A stretch of DNA of 64,000 nucleotides from Salirhabdus sp. Marseille-P4669 (GCF_900240405.1 NZ_OEQK01000008.1:124001-188000); one strand, 5' to 3'. Shown: positions 27,037-36,322, numbered from the stretch's first letter. Program-made: numbers and translations. The notes: a model not told the origin generated them from the letters alone.

Positions 27037-27347
27037 CATCTATCGACTCCTATCTCAACATCTATTCTATTTACGATTTAGTAGACCTGAAAGTTTCATC
27101 TTTTATGCATTACTTGTGACTAAACCTACCTCATTGTCATTATTTATTACAATAAGGTATGCGTGTTATACCTCCAATGGTCTCGGTATGTAATCTTTTC
27201 TAAGACCTTAGATGTATAGACAAGGATATTGTATGCTAGTCTGATTGAAGGAACATGAATCCAAAGGACCTTGTTCCCTTTTATTCCCCTTGTTATGATG
27301 AAACGTAACGTAATACCAAATAATGGTTTTCTTAGAGGTGTGAAGAA
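27037..27347. other. Divergent control region of xpaC and a lipoprotein gene
   Basis: About 310 bases between divergent genes. It holds AT-rich promoter-like stretches (for example TTGTTATGATGAAACG before the + strand gene) but no clear fold, repeat or recognisable remnant. Confidence 0.35.
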
Positions 27348-27902
27348 GTGAAGAAATTTTTTTGTTTCTGTTTTGGCATGTTTCTAGTTGTTACTGGATG
27401 TAAGGATGTGTCAGATGAGCCAACAAAAGCTATTCAATCGGTAGATACAAAATATGATATTTACGATTTTTCCTACATCAAAAAAGCCCCTGATGCAGAT
27501 GAAGAGCACCCAATAGATGACGTTATCAAAATCTACTTTTCCGAATGGAGCATGGAAGGTAGCACGGTAATTGCGATAGATGTAGAAAATAGGGAAATAT
27601 TTAAAGACCCACACTCTACACGGAATGGGATTGAATCTTTTGAGGATCCTGTTTTCGTGGAGGATGCGAGAGAGGTTTTGAAAATTATAGAAAAATATAA
27701 CGTCCAAAAATGGAAGGAAGATTACACATTTGAAGACCCTTCCACTTATGAAGATGGGATAAGCTTTGATATATGGATTCAATTTTCGGACGGAACCGTT
27801 GATCGGCATGGCGGAGCAGGCACCTCGAAAAGCGCCATAACCCGGGAAGGCTTTGATACGTTAGCGAAGGAATTAATAGATTTTGTGGATACGAGATTAT
27901 AA
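27348..27902 (+). CDS. Lipoprotein of unknown function
   Basis: A 184-residue product with signal peptide and lipobox (CFGMFLVVTGCKD, acylated Cys18). The mature acidic domain contains EVLKIIEKYNVQKWKEDY, IQFSDGTVDRHGGAG and a helical end (GFDTLAKELIDFVDTRL). The W-K-x-x-Y plus D-G-T-x-x-x-x-G pattern occurs in small Bacillaceae lipoproteins of undefined role. GTG start at 27348 follows AGAGGTG. It shares a bidirectional terminator with the convergent Rieske gene. No function assigned. Confidence 0.7.
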   Translation: MKKFFCFCFGMFLVVTGCKDVSDEPTKAIQSVDTKYDIYDFSYIKKAPDADEEHPIDDVIKIYFSEWSMEGSTVIAIDVENREIFKDPHSTRNGIESFEDPVFVEDAREVLKIIEKYNVQKWKEDYTFEDPSTYEDGISFDIWIQFSDGTVDRHGGAGTSKSAITREGFDTLAKELIDFVDTRL

Positions 27903-27905
27903 TGT

Positions 27906-27945
27906 AAAACACACTCACAAGCCTCTACATTTGTGAGTGTGTTTT
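27906..27945. terminator. Bidirectional terminator
   Basis: AAAACACACTCACAA and TTGTGAGTGTGTTTT form a perfect 15-bp stem with a 10-base loop between convergent genes, with A and T runs at its edges serving both strands. Confidence 0.88.
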
Positions 27946-27951
27946 ATCCTG

Positions 27952-28989
27952 TTAGGACGGTTGTAATTCTTCTGTCTTCGAATTTTTCTTTAATTTGTTC
28001 CGCTTTGCCTCATCTATCGGCATAGTGCCATTTTCAATTCCTAATTCATCCAACCATCGGCGATACGCAATTGTTAGGGCGTCGGATTTCAAATGCATTT
28101 CTGCTTGTAAGTCTAGAGGAAGTAATTCGGGCTTCTGACTTTCTACTATATCTAAGTCCTGATAGAATATCGTATCCTGAAATTCACGGAATGGCTCATC
28201 TGGTGCATCCAAATCATAATTTCTCGTTAGCAGCATAAAAACACTCGTTTGTTCATGGTCCTCTTGATTAACCGCTACTAAAATCGTAAATTCTTCATCC
28301 GAGCCTTCTGTTGTTTTCGTGAAGCGCGCTATCGTTGGACTTAAAATTTCATACACATAATCTGTATAGCCACCCTTAGAACGACCATCGGAATTTGGCT
28401 GATAAACTGGGATTTTACTCGTAATAAAGCGACCATCGATAAAGTTCACATCATAATCTACTACTTCTGCGTGGTCCGCATCACCTAACATACCTTCATG
28501 AACGAACATAAGATGGGATACATCTAAAAAGTTTTCAATAATTCTAGGTGCATTGGCTTTTACATCATATGGTCCACAAATGATTGTATGGAAGCCTTCC
28601 TTGTCATATTCCGGGTATGAAATCAAAGGTGCTGGTTCGTCCCCAAGGTTTACCCAAATAAGCCCCAAATACTCTTTGCAATGATACACCGTTGCTCTCG
28701 CCTTTTTAGGAATTGGTCGCTTACAAGGTAATGCTGGGATTTTAACACATGTTCCTTTTTCATCGTATTCCCAAGCATGATACGCACAAACGAGCTTACC
28801 ATCAACGACCTTCCCTAATGAAAGGGCCGCTCCTCTATGAATACATAAATCCTTAAAAGCATGAACACCTTTCTGATTGCGAAAGATAACGACTCTTTCT
28901 CCAAGAACATGGACTTGTTTCGGATCGTCCTTTAATTCCTCGGCCTTACATACTGGATGCCAATCGTTCCAAAGTTTATCTTGTTGCAT
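27952..28989 (-). CDS. Rieske non-haem iron oxygenase, alpha subunit
   Basis: The Rieske [2Fe-2S] site is C49-x-H51 (CIHRGAALSLG) and C68-x-x-H71 (CAYHAWEYDEKG); the catalytic domain has a probable iron-binding block (NFLDVSHLMFVHEGMLGD). At 345 residues it has the size of the VanA/NdmA-like single-component oxygenases. ATG 28989 lies eight bases behind GGGGGTGA; the frame open to 29052 is ignored. It overlaps the purine permease gene by 14 bases and shares its guanine riboswitch. Rieske N-demethylases act on methylxanthines, so a purine-type substrate is suggested by context only. No reductase gene adjoins. Confidence 0.85.
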   Translation of the reverse strand: MQQDKLWNDWHPVCKAEELKDDPKQVHVLGERVVIFRNQKGVHAFKDLCIHRGAALSLGKVVDGKLVCAYHAWEYDEKGTCVKIPALPCKRPIPKKARATVYHCKEYLGLIWVNLGDEPAPLISYPEYDKEGFHTIICGPYDVKANAPRIIENFLDVSHLMFVHEGMLGDADHAEVVDYDVNFIDGRFITSKIPVYQPNSDGRSKGGYTDYVYEILSPTIARFTKTTEGSDEEFTILVAVNQEDHEQTSVFMLLTRNYDLDAPDEPFREFQDTIFYQDLDIVESQKPELLPLDLQAEMHLKSDALTIAYRRWLDELGIENGTMPIDEAKRNKLKKNSKTEELQPS

Positions 28990-30349
28990 AATGGATTTCA
29001 CCCCCATTCGGAGCAACCTTACTGTCCTCCGATTTTTCTGGAAGGACAACATTTAATAGCAATGCACCGATTGCTCCTACTGCTGTTCCTGAAGAAACGA
29101 AGTACGTCACAATGTTTGGTAGGCTATTCATTATTTCTGCAGGAATCATTACAGCAAACAACGCGAGCATGATTGGAACACCAATGACAATCATATTTCT
29201 TTCCGTAAATGGTTCATTTTTGATTACCTTAAAGCCATTCATCATAATCACAACACAAAGTATTGCAAAAACCCCATTAATTACAACAGCTGGAATACTA
29301 GCAATCACATTCATGAACTTCGGCATCATTCCTAAAAGCACTAGAATCAAACCACCAGCAATTATTGGTTTACGACTTTTCACCCCTGTAATCGCAATGA
29401 TACCAGCGTTAGAGGAATATCCTGTAACCGGTGTTCCACCAAAGAAAGAGCCAGCAAAGCAGCCTAAGCCTTCCCCGAATGCGCCACCATTCAAACGCTT
29501 CTCATCTAGCTTTTCGCCAGTAACTTCACCAACAGTAAACCATGTTCCAGTTGTTTCAATAACAATAATGAAATAAATTGCCAGCATGATTAAGATGGCA
29601 TCTAATTCAAAGGTTGGTGTTCCAAATGCAAAGAGGCTAGGTAAAGCAAACCAAGATGCATCCTGAACCGATGAAAAATCTACTAATCCAAAGAAAGAAG
29701 CAACGATCGTGCCAGTTCCTAAAGCTAAAATAACAGATGCTACCTTCACAAACTTAAATCTGTTCTTTACCTTTTCCCCAATATACATACAAACGATAAG
29801 TACTCCCGCTGTAACAAAGGCAATGAGCATGTTAACGTTATAGCTGCCAGATGCCGTATAAATGGAGTTGATTGCACTAGGCATCAGTGAAATTCCCACT
29901 ACCACAATAACCGTACCCGCAACAATTGGCGGTATAAACTTCTTTACCACCTTACTAAACACCTTCAATGGACGTCCTAACAATGCAATTAAAAGCGCCC
30001 CTGGTATTAAACTACCAATCATGGCCCCAACTCCTGAAGTTGTACCAATTGCTGCTAGTGCACTAAGCGGCACAAAGGAAGGTCCTTGCATAACAGGAAG
30101 CTTCATCGCAAACCCAGCTTGGATAAGGGTCGCAATTCCACAGGCAATAAAGGTCATTTGGATAAGTAATGCACTATCCGCAACAGAAAACGATAATAAC
30201 CCAGCCAAAATGATTGGAGGAATAAAGAGATCCATTGCTAACACATGTTGAAGGCCAACAAATATGGATTTCCCGACGGAGACATTCTCTTGTTTACTAT
30301 TTTGCTCTTCACTCTTTAACTCAGAATCTATGTTTCTAGTCGTACTCAT
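28976..30349 (-). CDS. Xanthine/uracil-type nucleobase permease
   Basis: A 457-residue nucleobase:cation symporter-2 protein with 12-14 helices. Family marks include VGLQHVLAMDLFIPPIILAGLL near 30, GPSFVPLSALAAIG (substrate-binding half-helix) and TTGTWFTVGEVTGE with FFGGTPVTGYSSNAGIIAITGVKSR, the NCS2 signature region. It imports xanthine, urate or a similar purine; uracil is less likely given the guanine riboswitch upstream. I start at ATG 30349, seven bases behind GGGAGGAG; the frame extends 14 codons further without support. It is followed in overlap by the Rieske oxygenase. Confidence 0.88.
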   Translation of the reverse strand: MSTTRNIDSELKSEEQNSKQENVSVGKSIFVGLQHVLAMDLFIPPIILAGLLSFSVADSALLIQMTFIACGIATLIQAGFAMKLPVMQGPSFVPLSALAAIGTTSGVGAMIGSLIPGALLIALLGRPLKVFSKVVKKFIPPIVAGTVIVVVGISLMPSAINSIYTASGSYNVNMLIAFVTAGVLIVCMYIGEKVKNRFKFVKVASVILALGTGTIVASFFGLVDFSSVQDASWFALPSLFAFGTPTFELDAILIMLAIYFIIVIETTGTWFTVGEVTGEKLDEKRLNGGAFGEGLGCFAGSFFGGTPVTGYSSNAGIIAITGVKSRKPIIAGGLILVLLGMMPKFMNVIASIPAVVINGVFAILCVVIMMNGFKVIKNEPFTERNMIVIGVPIMLALFAVMIPAEIMNSLPNIVTYFVSSGTAVGAIGALLLNVVLPEKSEDSKVAPNGGEIHYATR

Positions 30350-30402
30350 TTTCGAACTCCTCCCACTTTTTGGATATTTGTCGTTCTCCATATAATCCTA
30401 CA

Positions 30403-30582
30403 GAAAAAAGCTCGAAATACATGCTTACTATGTAAAAGCATGTACTTCGAGCTCTAAAAGTTCGAAACAAGAAAAGCATCTATCAAAAATAGAGGCTATC
30501 CGTACTCGCTTTCCATAGTCAGTTTATTTACGGTAAACTGGTAGAAACTTGCAGGCCATATCCCCGCGATTATATGAAAAAC
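30403..30582 (-). promoter_or_regulatory. Guanine riboswitch of the permease-oxygenase operon
   Basis: On the minus strand the aptamer runs from 30581 to 30509: CATATAATCGC, loop 2 GATATGG, GTTTCTACC, loop 3 ACCGTAAAT and closing GACTATGG. P1 pairs TTTTCATA with TATGGAAA. The core residue in GACTATG is C, the guanine/hypoxanthine-specific form (adenine switches have T). An intrinsic terminator (arms at 30409-30425 and 30437-30453, ending AGCTTTTTT) follows, so ligand should switch transcription off. The strong ribosome site lies beyond it. Confidence 0.93.
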
Positions 30583-30865
30583 TTGATTAAGTTTGTATTT
30601 AGTATACCACCGTTTTTTCACATTACAAGTATCTTTTTTGAAAAAAATAAATTTATCATTGTCCAAAGTGCGGTCAAAACCCTTATTTCACAAAGGTTTA
30701 TACAAATAAAAAAAATATAAATTCGCACCAAAACACCTTTTCATCCTCTTAAGCATAACGTTGCCGAAATCATTAAAAAACGAATAATATTTTAATTTAA
30801 ATTATAAATATTCGATTATATTAATCGCATAACAATATTTTTATCGATAGAGTAATTAATTAGAC
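30583..30865. other. AT-rich gap upstream of the riboswitch
   Basis: About 280 bases, strongly AT-rich, holding the promoter for the permease riboswitch transcript on the minus strand. No gene or remnant is seen. Confidence 0.4.
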
Positions 30866-30897
30866 GAAACAGGGAAGGCCCATGTAAAGCCTTCCCT
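30866..30897 (-). terminator. Terminator of the BMP lipoprotein gene
   Basis: AGGGAAGGC and GCCTTCCCT form a 9-bp stem with a 9-base loop, followed on the minus strand by GTTTCGTC. It lies 7 bases past the stop at 30904. Confidence 0.75.
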
Positions 30898-30903
30898 TGT
30901 TAC

Positions 30904-31989
30904 TTATAAGGAGTCCACAAACTTCTCTAATTCCTCTTTTGTTTGTGGTACTTCCACTTCCCCATTCAGAATTTTTTCTTGCCAAGCTTCAACAGCAGAA
31001 ACGATTTCTTCTGTCATCGCTTCTTCATTTGCTGTCGAAATCGCGATTCCATTTTCTTTTATACCGTATTCTAGCTGTTCGCCACCTGGGAATTCTCCAT
31101 TCATTCCTTTGTTGATAACATCCTGAACAGCAACGTCAACTCGTTTCACCATGGATGTTAACGTTACGTTATGCTCACCAATTTGACCTTCATCGTACTG
31201 ATCACGGTCTACACCAATTACCCAAATTTCTCGCTCTGCATCATTTTGCTTGATGTCTTTTGCCTCGTTAAATACACCATTACCTGTTCCACCAGATGCA
31301 TGATAAATAATATCCACATCTCTGCTATACATATTCGTTGCGATTAGTTTCCCTTTCGCAGGATCTGTGAACGATTCCGCATATTGCACCGTCACTTCAA
31401 TGTCAGGATTAATAGATTTAACACCTGCGATAAAACCAGCTTCAAACTTATTAATTAACGGGGAGTCAATCCCACCAACAAATCCAACTTTATTTGTTTT
31501 CGTCTTCATAGCAGCCACTACTCCAACTAAAAAGGATCCCTCATGCTCTTTAAATTTAATACTAGCAACATTTGGCGCATCCACCACTTCATCTACTATT
31601 GCAAAGTTTGTATCTGGAAACTGACCTGCAGCTGTTTCCAAATCTTCTTTTAATTTATAGCCAATTCCAAATATAAGGTCATACTTGTCCCGAACGAAGC
31701 CAGTTAGGTTCGGCATATATTCTGATTTATCATTGGACTGTGCATAATGATAGCCTTCACCCTCTGTTAAATCGTTCTCTTTTCCCCAAGCTTCAATACC
31801 TTCCCAAGCAGATTGGTTAAAGGATTTATCATCGATACCACCTTCATCGGTAACCATAGCAACCTTATAATCTGTTGATGCAGTACCACTCGCCTTGTCC
31901 TTCTCTTCACTTGTTCCCCCACCACATGCTGCCAGGAACAATCCTAGTGATAAAACAATCATACTAAGTAAAAATTTACGATTTTTCAT
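30904..31989 (-). CDS. BMP-family purine nucleoside-binding lipoprotein
   Basis: The 361-residue product has a lipoprotein signal (VLSLGLFLAACGGG, acylated Cys22) and a periplasmic-binding-protein fold of the basic membrane protein family. Marks include KVAMVTDEGGIDDKSFNQSAWEGIE, DLIFGIGYKL, GFVGGIDSPLINKFEAGFIAG, VDIIYHASGGTGNGVF and VIGVDRDQYDEG. Such proteins deliver purine nucleosides to ABC importers. It has its own guanine riboswitch, nearly a copy of the permease one. No permease or ATPase genes follow, so it must work with components encoded elsewhere. Confidence 0.92.
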   Translation of the reverse strand: MKNRKFLLSMIVLSLGLFLAACGGGTSEEKDKASGTASTDYKVAMVTDEGGIDDKSFNQSAWEGIEAWGKENDLTEGEGYHYAQSNDKSEYMPNLTGFVRDKYDLIFGIGYKLKEDLETAAGQFPDTNFAIVDEVVDAPNVASIKFKEHEGSFLVGVVAAMKTKTNKVGFVGGIDSPLINKFEAGFIAGVKSINPDIEVTVQYAESFTDPAKGKLIATNMYSRDVDIIYHASGGTGNGVFNEAKDIKQNDAEREIWVIGVDRDQYDEGQIGEHNVTLTSMVKRVDVAVQDVINKGMNGEFPGGEQLEYGIKENGIAISTANEEAMTEEIVSAVEAWQEKILNGEVEVPQTKEELEKFVDSL

Positions 31990-32044
31990 CGTTTTTCCTC
32001 CTCATAATCTAAGTTGATATATTTGTTTCCCATATAACCCTACA

Positions 32045-32219
32045 GAAAAAAGCTCGAAACACATGCCACTATGTAAAAGCATGCATTCCGAGCTAAACAG
32101 ATTCGAAATAAGGTAGACATCTAGTAACTAGATATCATCCGTACACTTTCCATAGTCAGTTTATTTACGGTAAACTGGTAGAAACTTGCAGGCCCTATTC
32201 CTGCGATTATATGAAAAAC
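32045..32219 (-). promoter_or_regulatory. Guanine riboswitch of the BMP lipoprotein gene
   Basis: On the minus strand the aptamer runs from 32218 to 32146 with CATATAATCGC, GTTTCTACC, ACCGTAAAT and GACTATGG, again with C at the specificity position. Loop 2 reads AATAGGG instead of the usual GATATGG. The terminator (AGCTCGGAATGCATGC paired with GCATGTGTTTCGAGCT, then T6) closely resembles that of the permease riboswitch. Ligand should cause termination. Confidence 0.92.
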
Positions 32220-32436
32220 ATGATTAAGTTTGTATTTAGTATATCATCTATTTTTCCTTTTACAAGTATTTTGACTGTAAAAGTATATAGCAAGCCCTTA
32301 GCATCTTTTACCAAAACCCTTACCAGTATTAGGTTTAACCAATTTTATAAGTCCTATTTTACTTAATTGGACTTCTTATTTCGAATCTATTATAATGTTT
32401 AGCATATTACAAAAATACGAACGATAAGGTGATAAT

Positions 32437-33801
32437 ATGGATAATTATTCGCAAATATTTCACGGAACGGCTTTTACAAGTGGGGAAGAAAAAGAAGTCA
32501 TAATCTTAAAAGACCACCTTTTCTGTGTAGATGAAAAAGGGATGATCCAAAACGTTGTAGCGCCAGAAGATGACCTTTATGACACCATTATTCAGGAACA
32601 GGAAGGTAAAGAGCGTTTCCACCGTTTAAAGAAAGGGCAATACATTCTACCAGGGTTTGTAGATTTACACATACATGCACCTCAATGGGCTCAGTCTGGA
32701 ACAGCATTGGACCTCCCACTTAACGACTGGTTACATACGTATACCTTTCCGCTGGAGTCTAGATTTTCCGATATAAATTTCGCTGAAGAAGTCTATTCCG
32801 ACCTTGTTGCGACACTACTAGCAAACGGAACAACAACAGCACTATATTTCGCTACCATTCATAAAGAAGCAAGCTTTCTTTTAGCAGAAATATGCGCAAA
32901 GAAAGGCCAGCGTGGACTAGTAGGCAAAGTGGTAGCAGATGATCCAGAGCAAAATCCAGCCTATTATCGTGACCCCGACACGAAAACGGCATTAGCCGAA
33001 ACGGAAGAATTTATTGTGGCTGTAAAAGAATTAGCGAAAGCAACGAAGCAAGGTGTATATCCAGTAGTTACACCGAGATTTATTCCGAGCTGCTCTGACG
33101 AAGCATTACAAGGATTAGGAGAGTTGGCTGCAAAATATGATACGCATATCCAATCTCATTGCAGTGAAAGCGATTGGGAGCACAGCTATGTAAAGGAACG
33201 ATTCCATAAAAACGACGCTTTTGCATTGCATGGTTTCGGCCTATTGCAGGAAAAGTCGGTAATGGCACATTGCAACTTTTTAGAGGATGACGATGTAGAT
33301 TTGTTTGCGAAAACTGGAACAGCTATAGGACATTGCCCATTATCCAATGCGTATTTTGCAAATGGTGTCATCCCTATTTCCCGATTTTCCAAAAATGGCG
33401 TAGAGATTGGTTTAGGCACAGACATTTCCGCTGGTGCAACGCCAAGCCTTTATGACAATGCTAAACAAGCAGTTATTTCTTCTAGAATGCTAGAGGACGG
33501 TGTCGATACAACCCTACCTCCAGATAAGCGAGGAGTGGCCGACTCTCGTCTTACCATGAACGAAGCCTTTTATTATGCAACAGCTGGTGGAGGAGAAAGC
33601 TTAAGCTTACCTGTTGGCCGCTTAGAAAAGGACTATGCTTGGGATGTGCAAATTGTCGATACAAAGGCAAAGGAAAATAAACTACCTATTTTTGATGCCA
33701 ACGAAGATCTCTATGATATATTCCAAAAAATCATGTATCATGTGAAGCCTGTGAATATAGCGGAGGTTTGGGTGCAAGGGGAAAAGGTGGTTTCCAGATA
33801 G
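32437..33801 (+). CDS. guaD: Guanine deaminase (amidohydrolase type)
   Basis: A 454-residue amidohydrolase. The metal-binding HxH is in LPGFVDLHIHAPQW (about 72-85), then TPRFIPSCSDE, HIQSHCSES with metal His, MAHCNFLEDDDV and IGLGTDISAGATPSLYDN with the catalytic Asp. The PQW after HIHA and the TPRFxPSC block are guanine deaminase marks; the reaction is guanine to xanthine and ammonia. It fits the neighbouring riboswitch-controlled purine uptake genes, although it is divergent from them and has no riboswitch itself. Note that Bacillus subtilis uses an unrelated cytidine-deaminase-fold GuaD. ATG 32437 follows AAGGTGATAAT. Confidence 0.88.
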   Translation: MDNYSQIFHGTAFTSGEEKEVIILKDHLFCVDEKGMIQNVVAPEDDLYDTIIQEQEGKERFHRLKKGQYILPGFVDLHIHAPQWAQSGTALDLPLNDWLHTYTFPLESRFSDINFAEEVYSDLVATLLANGTTTALYFATIHKEASFLLAEICAKKGQRGLVGKVVADDPEQNPAYYRDPDTKTALAETEEFIVAVKELAKATKQGVYPVVTPRFIPSCSDEALQGLGELAAKYDTHIQSHCSESDWEHSYVKERFHKNDAFALHGFGLLQEKSVMAHCNFLEDDDVDLFAKTGTAIGHCPLSNAYFANGVIPISRFSKNGVEIGLGTDISAGATPSLYDNAKQAVISSRMLEDGVDTTLPPDKRGVADSRLTMNEAFYYATAGGGESLSLPVGRLEKDYAWDVQIVDTKAKENKLPIFDANEDLYDIFQKIMYHVKPVNIAEVWVQGEKVVSR

Positions 33802-33807
33802 CAACTA

Positions 33808-33856
33808 AGAAGACCATTCGTAAGGTGAATTTTTTCAGCTCACGAATGGTCTTTTT
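33808..33856. terminator. Terminator between convergent guaD and rnj
   Basis: AAGACCATTCGT and ACGAATGGTCTT form a 12-bp stem with a longer loop, followed by TTTTGC. Convergent genes flank it. Confidence 0.8.
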
Positions 33857-33866
33857 GCACTACTAG

Positions 33867-35534
33867 TTAAACCTCAATCAAAATCGGAACAATCATCGGT
33901 TCCTTCCTTGCACGATCTTTTATATACTGTCCCACTAATTTCTTAATTTGCTTCTTTTTCACATTCCAAGAATATCGATCTGCTTCATGAAGTTCGTTTA
34001 TTGTATCGACAATAATTCGATTCATACCTTTACGCAGCTCGGAGAATTGATTATCTACAAACCCCCGAGAGATGATTTCTGGATTGGATAGCAGCTTTCC
34101 GTCTGGTTTGCTCATTGGCAAAATAATCATAAGCATCCCTTCCTCGGAGATTTTCTTGCGATCCCGTAAGACGAATTCCATATCGCCAACATCCAATCCA
34201 TCCACATACGTGCTGCCAGCTGGTATTTTTCTAGTGTGGCGAGCAACAGAATTTTCAATATCCACAACATCGCCATTGTTTAAAATAAACGTATTTCCTG
34301 GCTTGACCCCAACCGATTCGGCGAGCAAACGATGATGGTGCAGCATACGATATTCCCCGTGGATAGGGACAAAATACGTCGGCTTCATAAGCGTAAGCAT
34401 TAATTTTAAATCCTCTTGATAGCCATGACCTGAAACATGCATGCCCGAACTGCTCCCTGAACCATAAATAACATGAGCGCCTAGTTGAAAAAGATTGTCA
34501 ACGATTGTAGAAACATTCTTTTCATTCCCAGGGATAGGTCCGGCCGCTAAAATGACGGTATCCTCGGCTAAAATGTCTACATCACGAAAATTTCCCGTCG
34601 AAAGTCGACTAAGCGCAGCCATCGGTTCCCCTTGACTACCTGTACATAAAATGGTCACTCGCTCTGGCGGATAATCATTGATTTCCACCGCATCAATCAG
34701 CATATCTTTCGGTACCGATAAATAACCAAGATCCATTGCTATCTTAACGACATTCACCATGGAGCGTCCGAGCAATGCGAGCTTTCGGTTTGTGACCTCA
34801 GAAGCATGAACCACCTGCTGAATTCGACTAATATTGGAGGCGAAGGTAGAAACAATTACTTTACGAGTTGCTTTTCGAAAAATACTTTCTAAATTTTCTC
34901 CAACCATCTGCTCCGATGGGGTAAAGCCTTTTCTCTCTGCATTCGTGCTTTCCGATAAAAGAAGCAATACCCCTTTATTGCCAATCTCCGCCATTTTATG
35001 AATATCCGGCCGCTCGGCATTTGCAGGAGTCAAATCAAATTTAAAATCCCCAGTATGTACAACGGTTCCCTCAGGAGTATCAAAAACAATTCCAAGACAA
35101 TCCGGAATACTATGGTTCACTTGAAAAAATCGAATGCTTAGATCCCCGATTGAAAGATTAGAGTCTGCATGGATTTCATACAGCTCGCTTTCTCTTAAAA
35201 ATCGGTGCTCTTTTAACTTGTGTTTAATTAATCCAATGGTAAACCTTGTCCCATAAACAGGCACATTAATTTTCTTCAAAAAGTAAGGGATACCACCAAT
35301 ATGATCCTCATGACCATGCGTAACCAATAACGCTTGAACCTTATCCTGATTTTCGATTAGATAGGAAATATCCGGAATAATCAAATCAATACCTAATAAG
35401 CTTTCATCCGGAAACTTATTCCCGCAGTCAATCAATACAATGCTATCCCCATATTCAATGGCATACATATTTTTACCGATTTCATGTAAGCCTCCAAGGG
35501 CAAATACAGATAACCCTTTATTTTTCGCACCCAT
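33867..35534 (-). CDS. rnjA: Ribonuclease J
   Basis: From ATG 35534 the protein has 555 residues, the length of RNase J1. The metallo-beta-lactamase core shows HGHEDH at 73-78, HTGDFKFD, and later SGSSSGMHVSGHGYQEDL plus PTYFVPIHGEYRML of the beta-CASP region; a C-terminal domain closes it. It is the 5'-to-3' exonuclease and endonuclease of mRNA decay and rRNA maturation. The frame continues upstream to 35624, but GAGGGTG five bases before 35534 and family alignment (GLSVFALGGLHEIGKNMY) fix the start. The usual RNase J1 motif GGLGEIG has His for the second Gly. J1 versus J2 identity is inferred. Confidence 0.88.
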   Translation of the reverse strand: MGAKNKGLSVFALGGLHEIGKNMYAIEYGDSIVLIDCGNKFPDESLLGIDLIIPDISYLIENQDKVQALLVTHGHEDHIGGIPYFLKKINVPVYGTRFTIGLIKHKLKEHRFLRESELYEIHADSNLSIGDLSIRFFQVNHSIPDCLGIVFDTPEGTVVHTGDFKFDLTPANAERPDIHKMAEIGNKGVLLLLSESTNAERKGFTPSEQMVGENLESIFRKATRKVIVSTFASNISRIQQVVHASEVTNRKLALLGRSMVNVVKIAMDLGYLSVPKDMLIDAVEINDYPPERVTILCTGSQGEPMAALSRLSTGNFRDVDILAEDTVILAAGPIPGNEKNVSTIVDNLFQLGAHVIYGSGSSSGMHVSGHGYQEDLKLMLTLMKPTYFVPIHGEYRMLHHHRLLAESVGVKPGNTFILNNGDVVDIENSVARHTRKIPAGSTYVDGLDVGDMEFVLRDRKKISEEGMLMIILPMSKPDGKLLSNPEIISRGFVDNQFSELRKGMNRIIVDTINELHEADRYSWNVKKKQIKKLVGQYIKDRARKEPMIVPILIEV

Positions 35535-35762
35535 CGAAACACCCTCTCGCATAAAATATACTTTAGTATGTCCATTGGATGGCTTTTTTATAGGAAAATT
35601 CCTTTGTAGTAGAAAACATTTCAACCAAATACTAGAAGCCAGCCACTAGGAACAGCTTACTTATGAAAAGGGATTTAACGAAAATATCCAGATAATTATG
35701 ATACAATCAGATTACCTATGTAGCACGTAATACGTGGAATGGACACGAAACGGGGGTGCATT

Positions 35763-36227
35763 TTGAATAAGTATAAGAAAGAAATTTTAGAGCATCAATT
35801 AAACTTTATAAAATTTGCGGAATCCTTGTATTCTTTAAGCGAAAACCAATGGAGAACACAGATAGAAGAAGGAAAATGGACAATTGCTGAGATAATGGGG
35901 CATTTCAAACCTTGGGATGAGTTTGTGATTAAAAAACGTTTACCTTTTCTTTTCTCGGATGTGGAGCTTCCAAAAGGACCAGATGCTGAAAAAGTAAACT
36001 CTGAATCATCATCTATCAGTAGAAAAGAGAGTAAAAAAGAGACATTAACTAATTTTATCTCAATAAGAAAAGAGCTTTATGATCACATTTTACAAATACC
36101 AGATGAATTATGGCAGAAGCAGTTCCATATCGGAAAATCTCAACTATCCTTATATGAATATTTTAATGGATTAGCGAAACACGATCGTCACCATTATAAG
36201 CAAATTAAAAATATCATCCACGCTTAA
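35763..36227 (+). CDS. DinB-superfamily protein
   Basis: A four-helix-bundle protein of 154 residues. The helices include HQLNFIKFAESLYSLSENQW, GKWTIAEIMGHFKPWDEFVIKKRLPFLF with His at the usual first metal position, and YEYFNGLAKHDRHHYKQIKNII with the C-terminal H-x-x-H-x pattern. DinB/YfiT-like proteins bind a metal through three His and often act as bacillithiol-dependent transferases or remain uncharacterised. TTG at 35763 lies five bases behind GGGGGTG; the upstream ATG frame lacks support. Single gene with a clear terminator. Confidence 0.78.
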   Translation: MNKYKKEILEHQLNFIKFAESLYSLSENQWRTQIEEGKWTIAEIMGHFKPWDEFVIKKRLPFLFSDVELPKGPDAEKVNSESSSISRKESKKETLTNFISIRKELYDHILQIPDELWQKQFHIGKSQLSLYEYFNGLAKHDRHHYKQIKNIIHA

Positions 36228-36232
36228 ACTAG

Positions 36233-36279
36233 TGAAAGCCTAATTTTCCTGAACCAAAGGGAAAAATTAGGCTTTCGTT
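36233..36279 (+). terminator. Terminator of the DinB gene
   Basis: GAAAGCCTAATTTTCC and GGAAAAATTAGGCTTTC pair over about 16 bases around an 11-base loop, 6 bases past the stop. It can also serve the convergent TetR gene. Confidence 0.8.
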
Positions 36280-36322
36280 GTGTTTCCTATTCTTTTAACA
36301 CTGGTAAAAAGAAAGGTGTTTT

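Noticed and set aside
29112-30251. Long + strand frames over the permease gene
   Set aside because: Antisense shadows of a membrane protein gene; no ribosome sites.
30403-30582. Adenine-type riboswitch
   Set aside because: The specificity base in GACTATG is C, the guanine/hypoxanthine form, in both aptamers.
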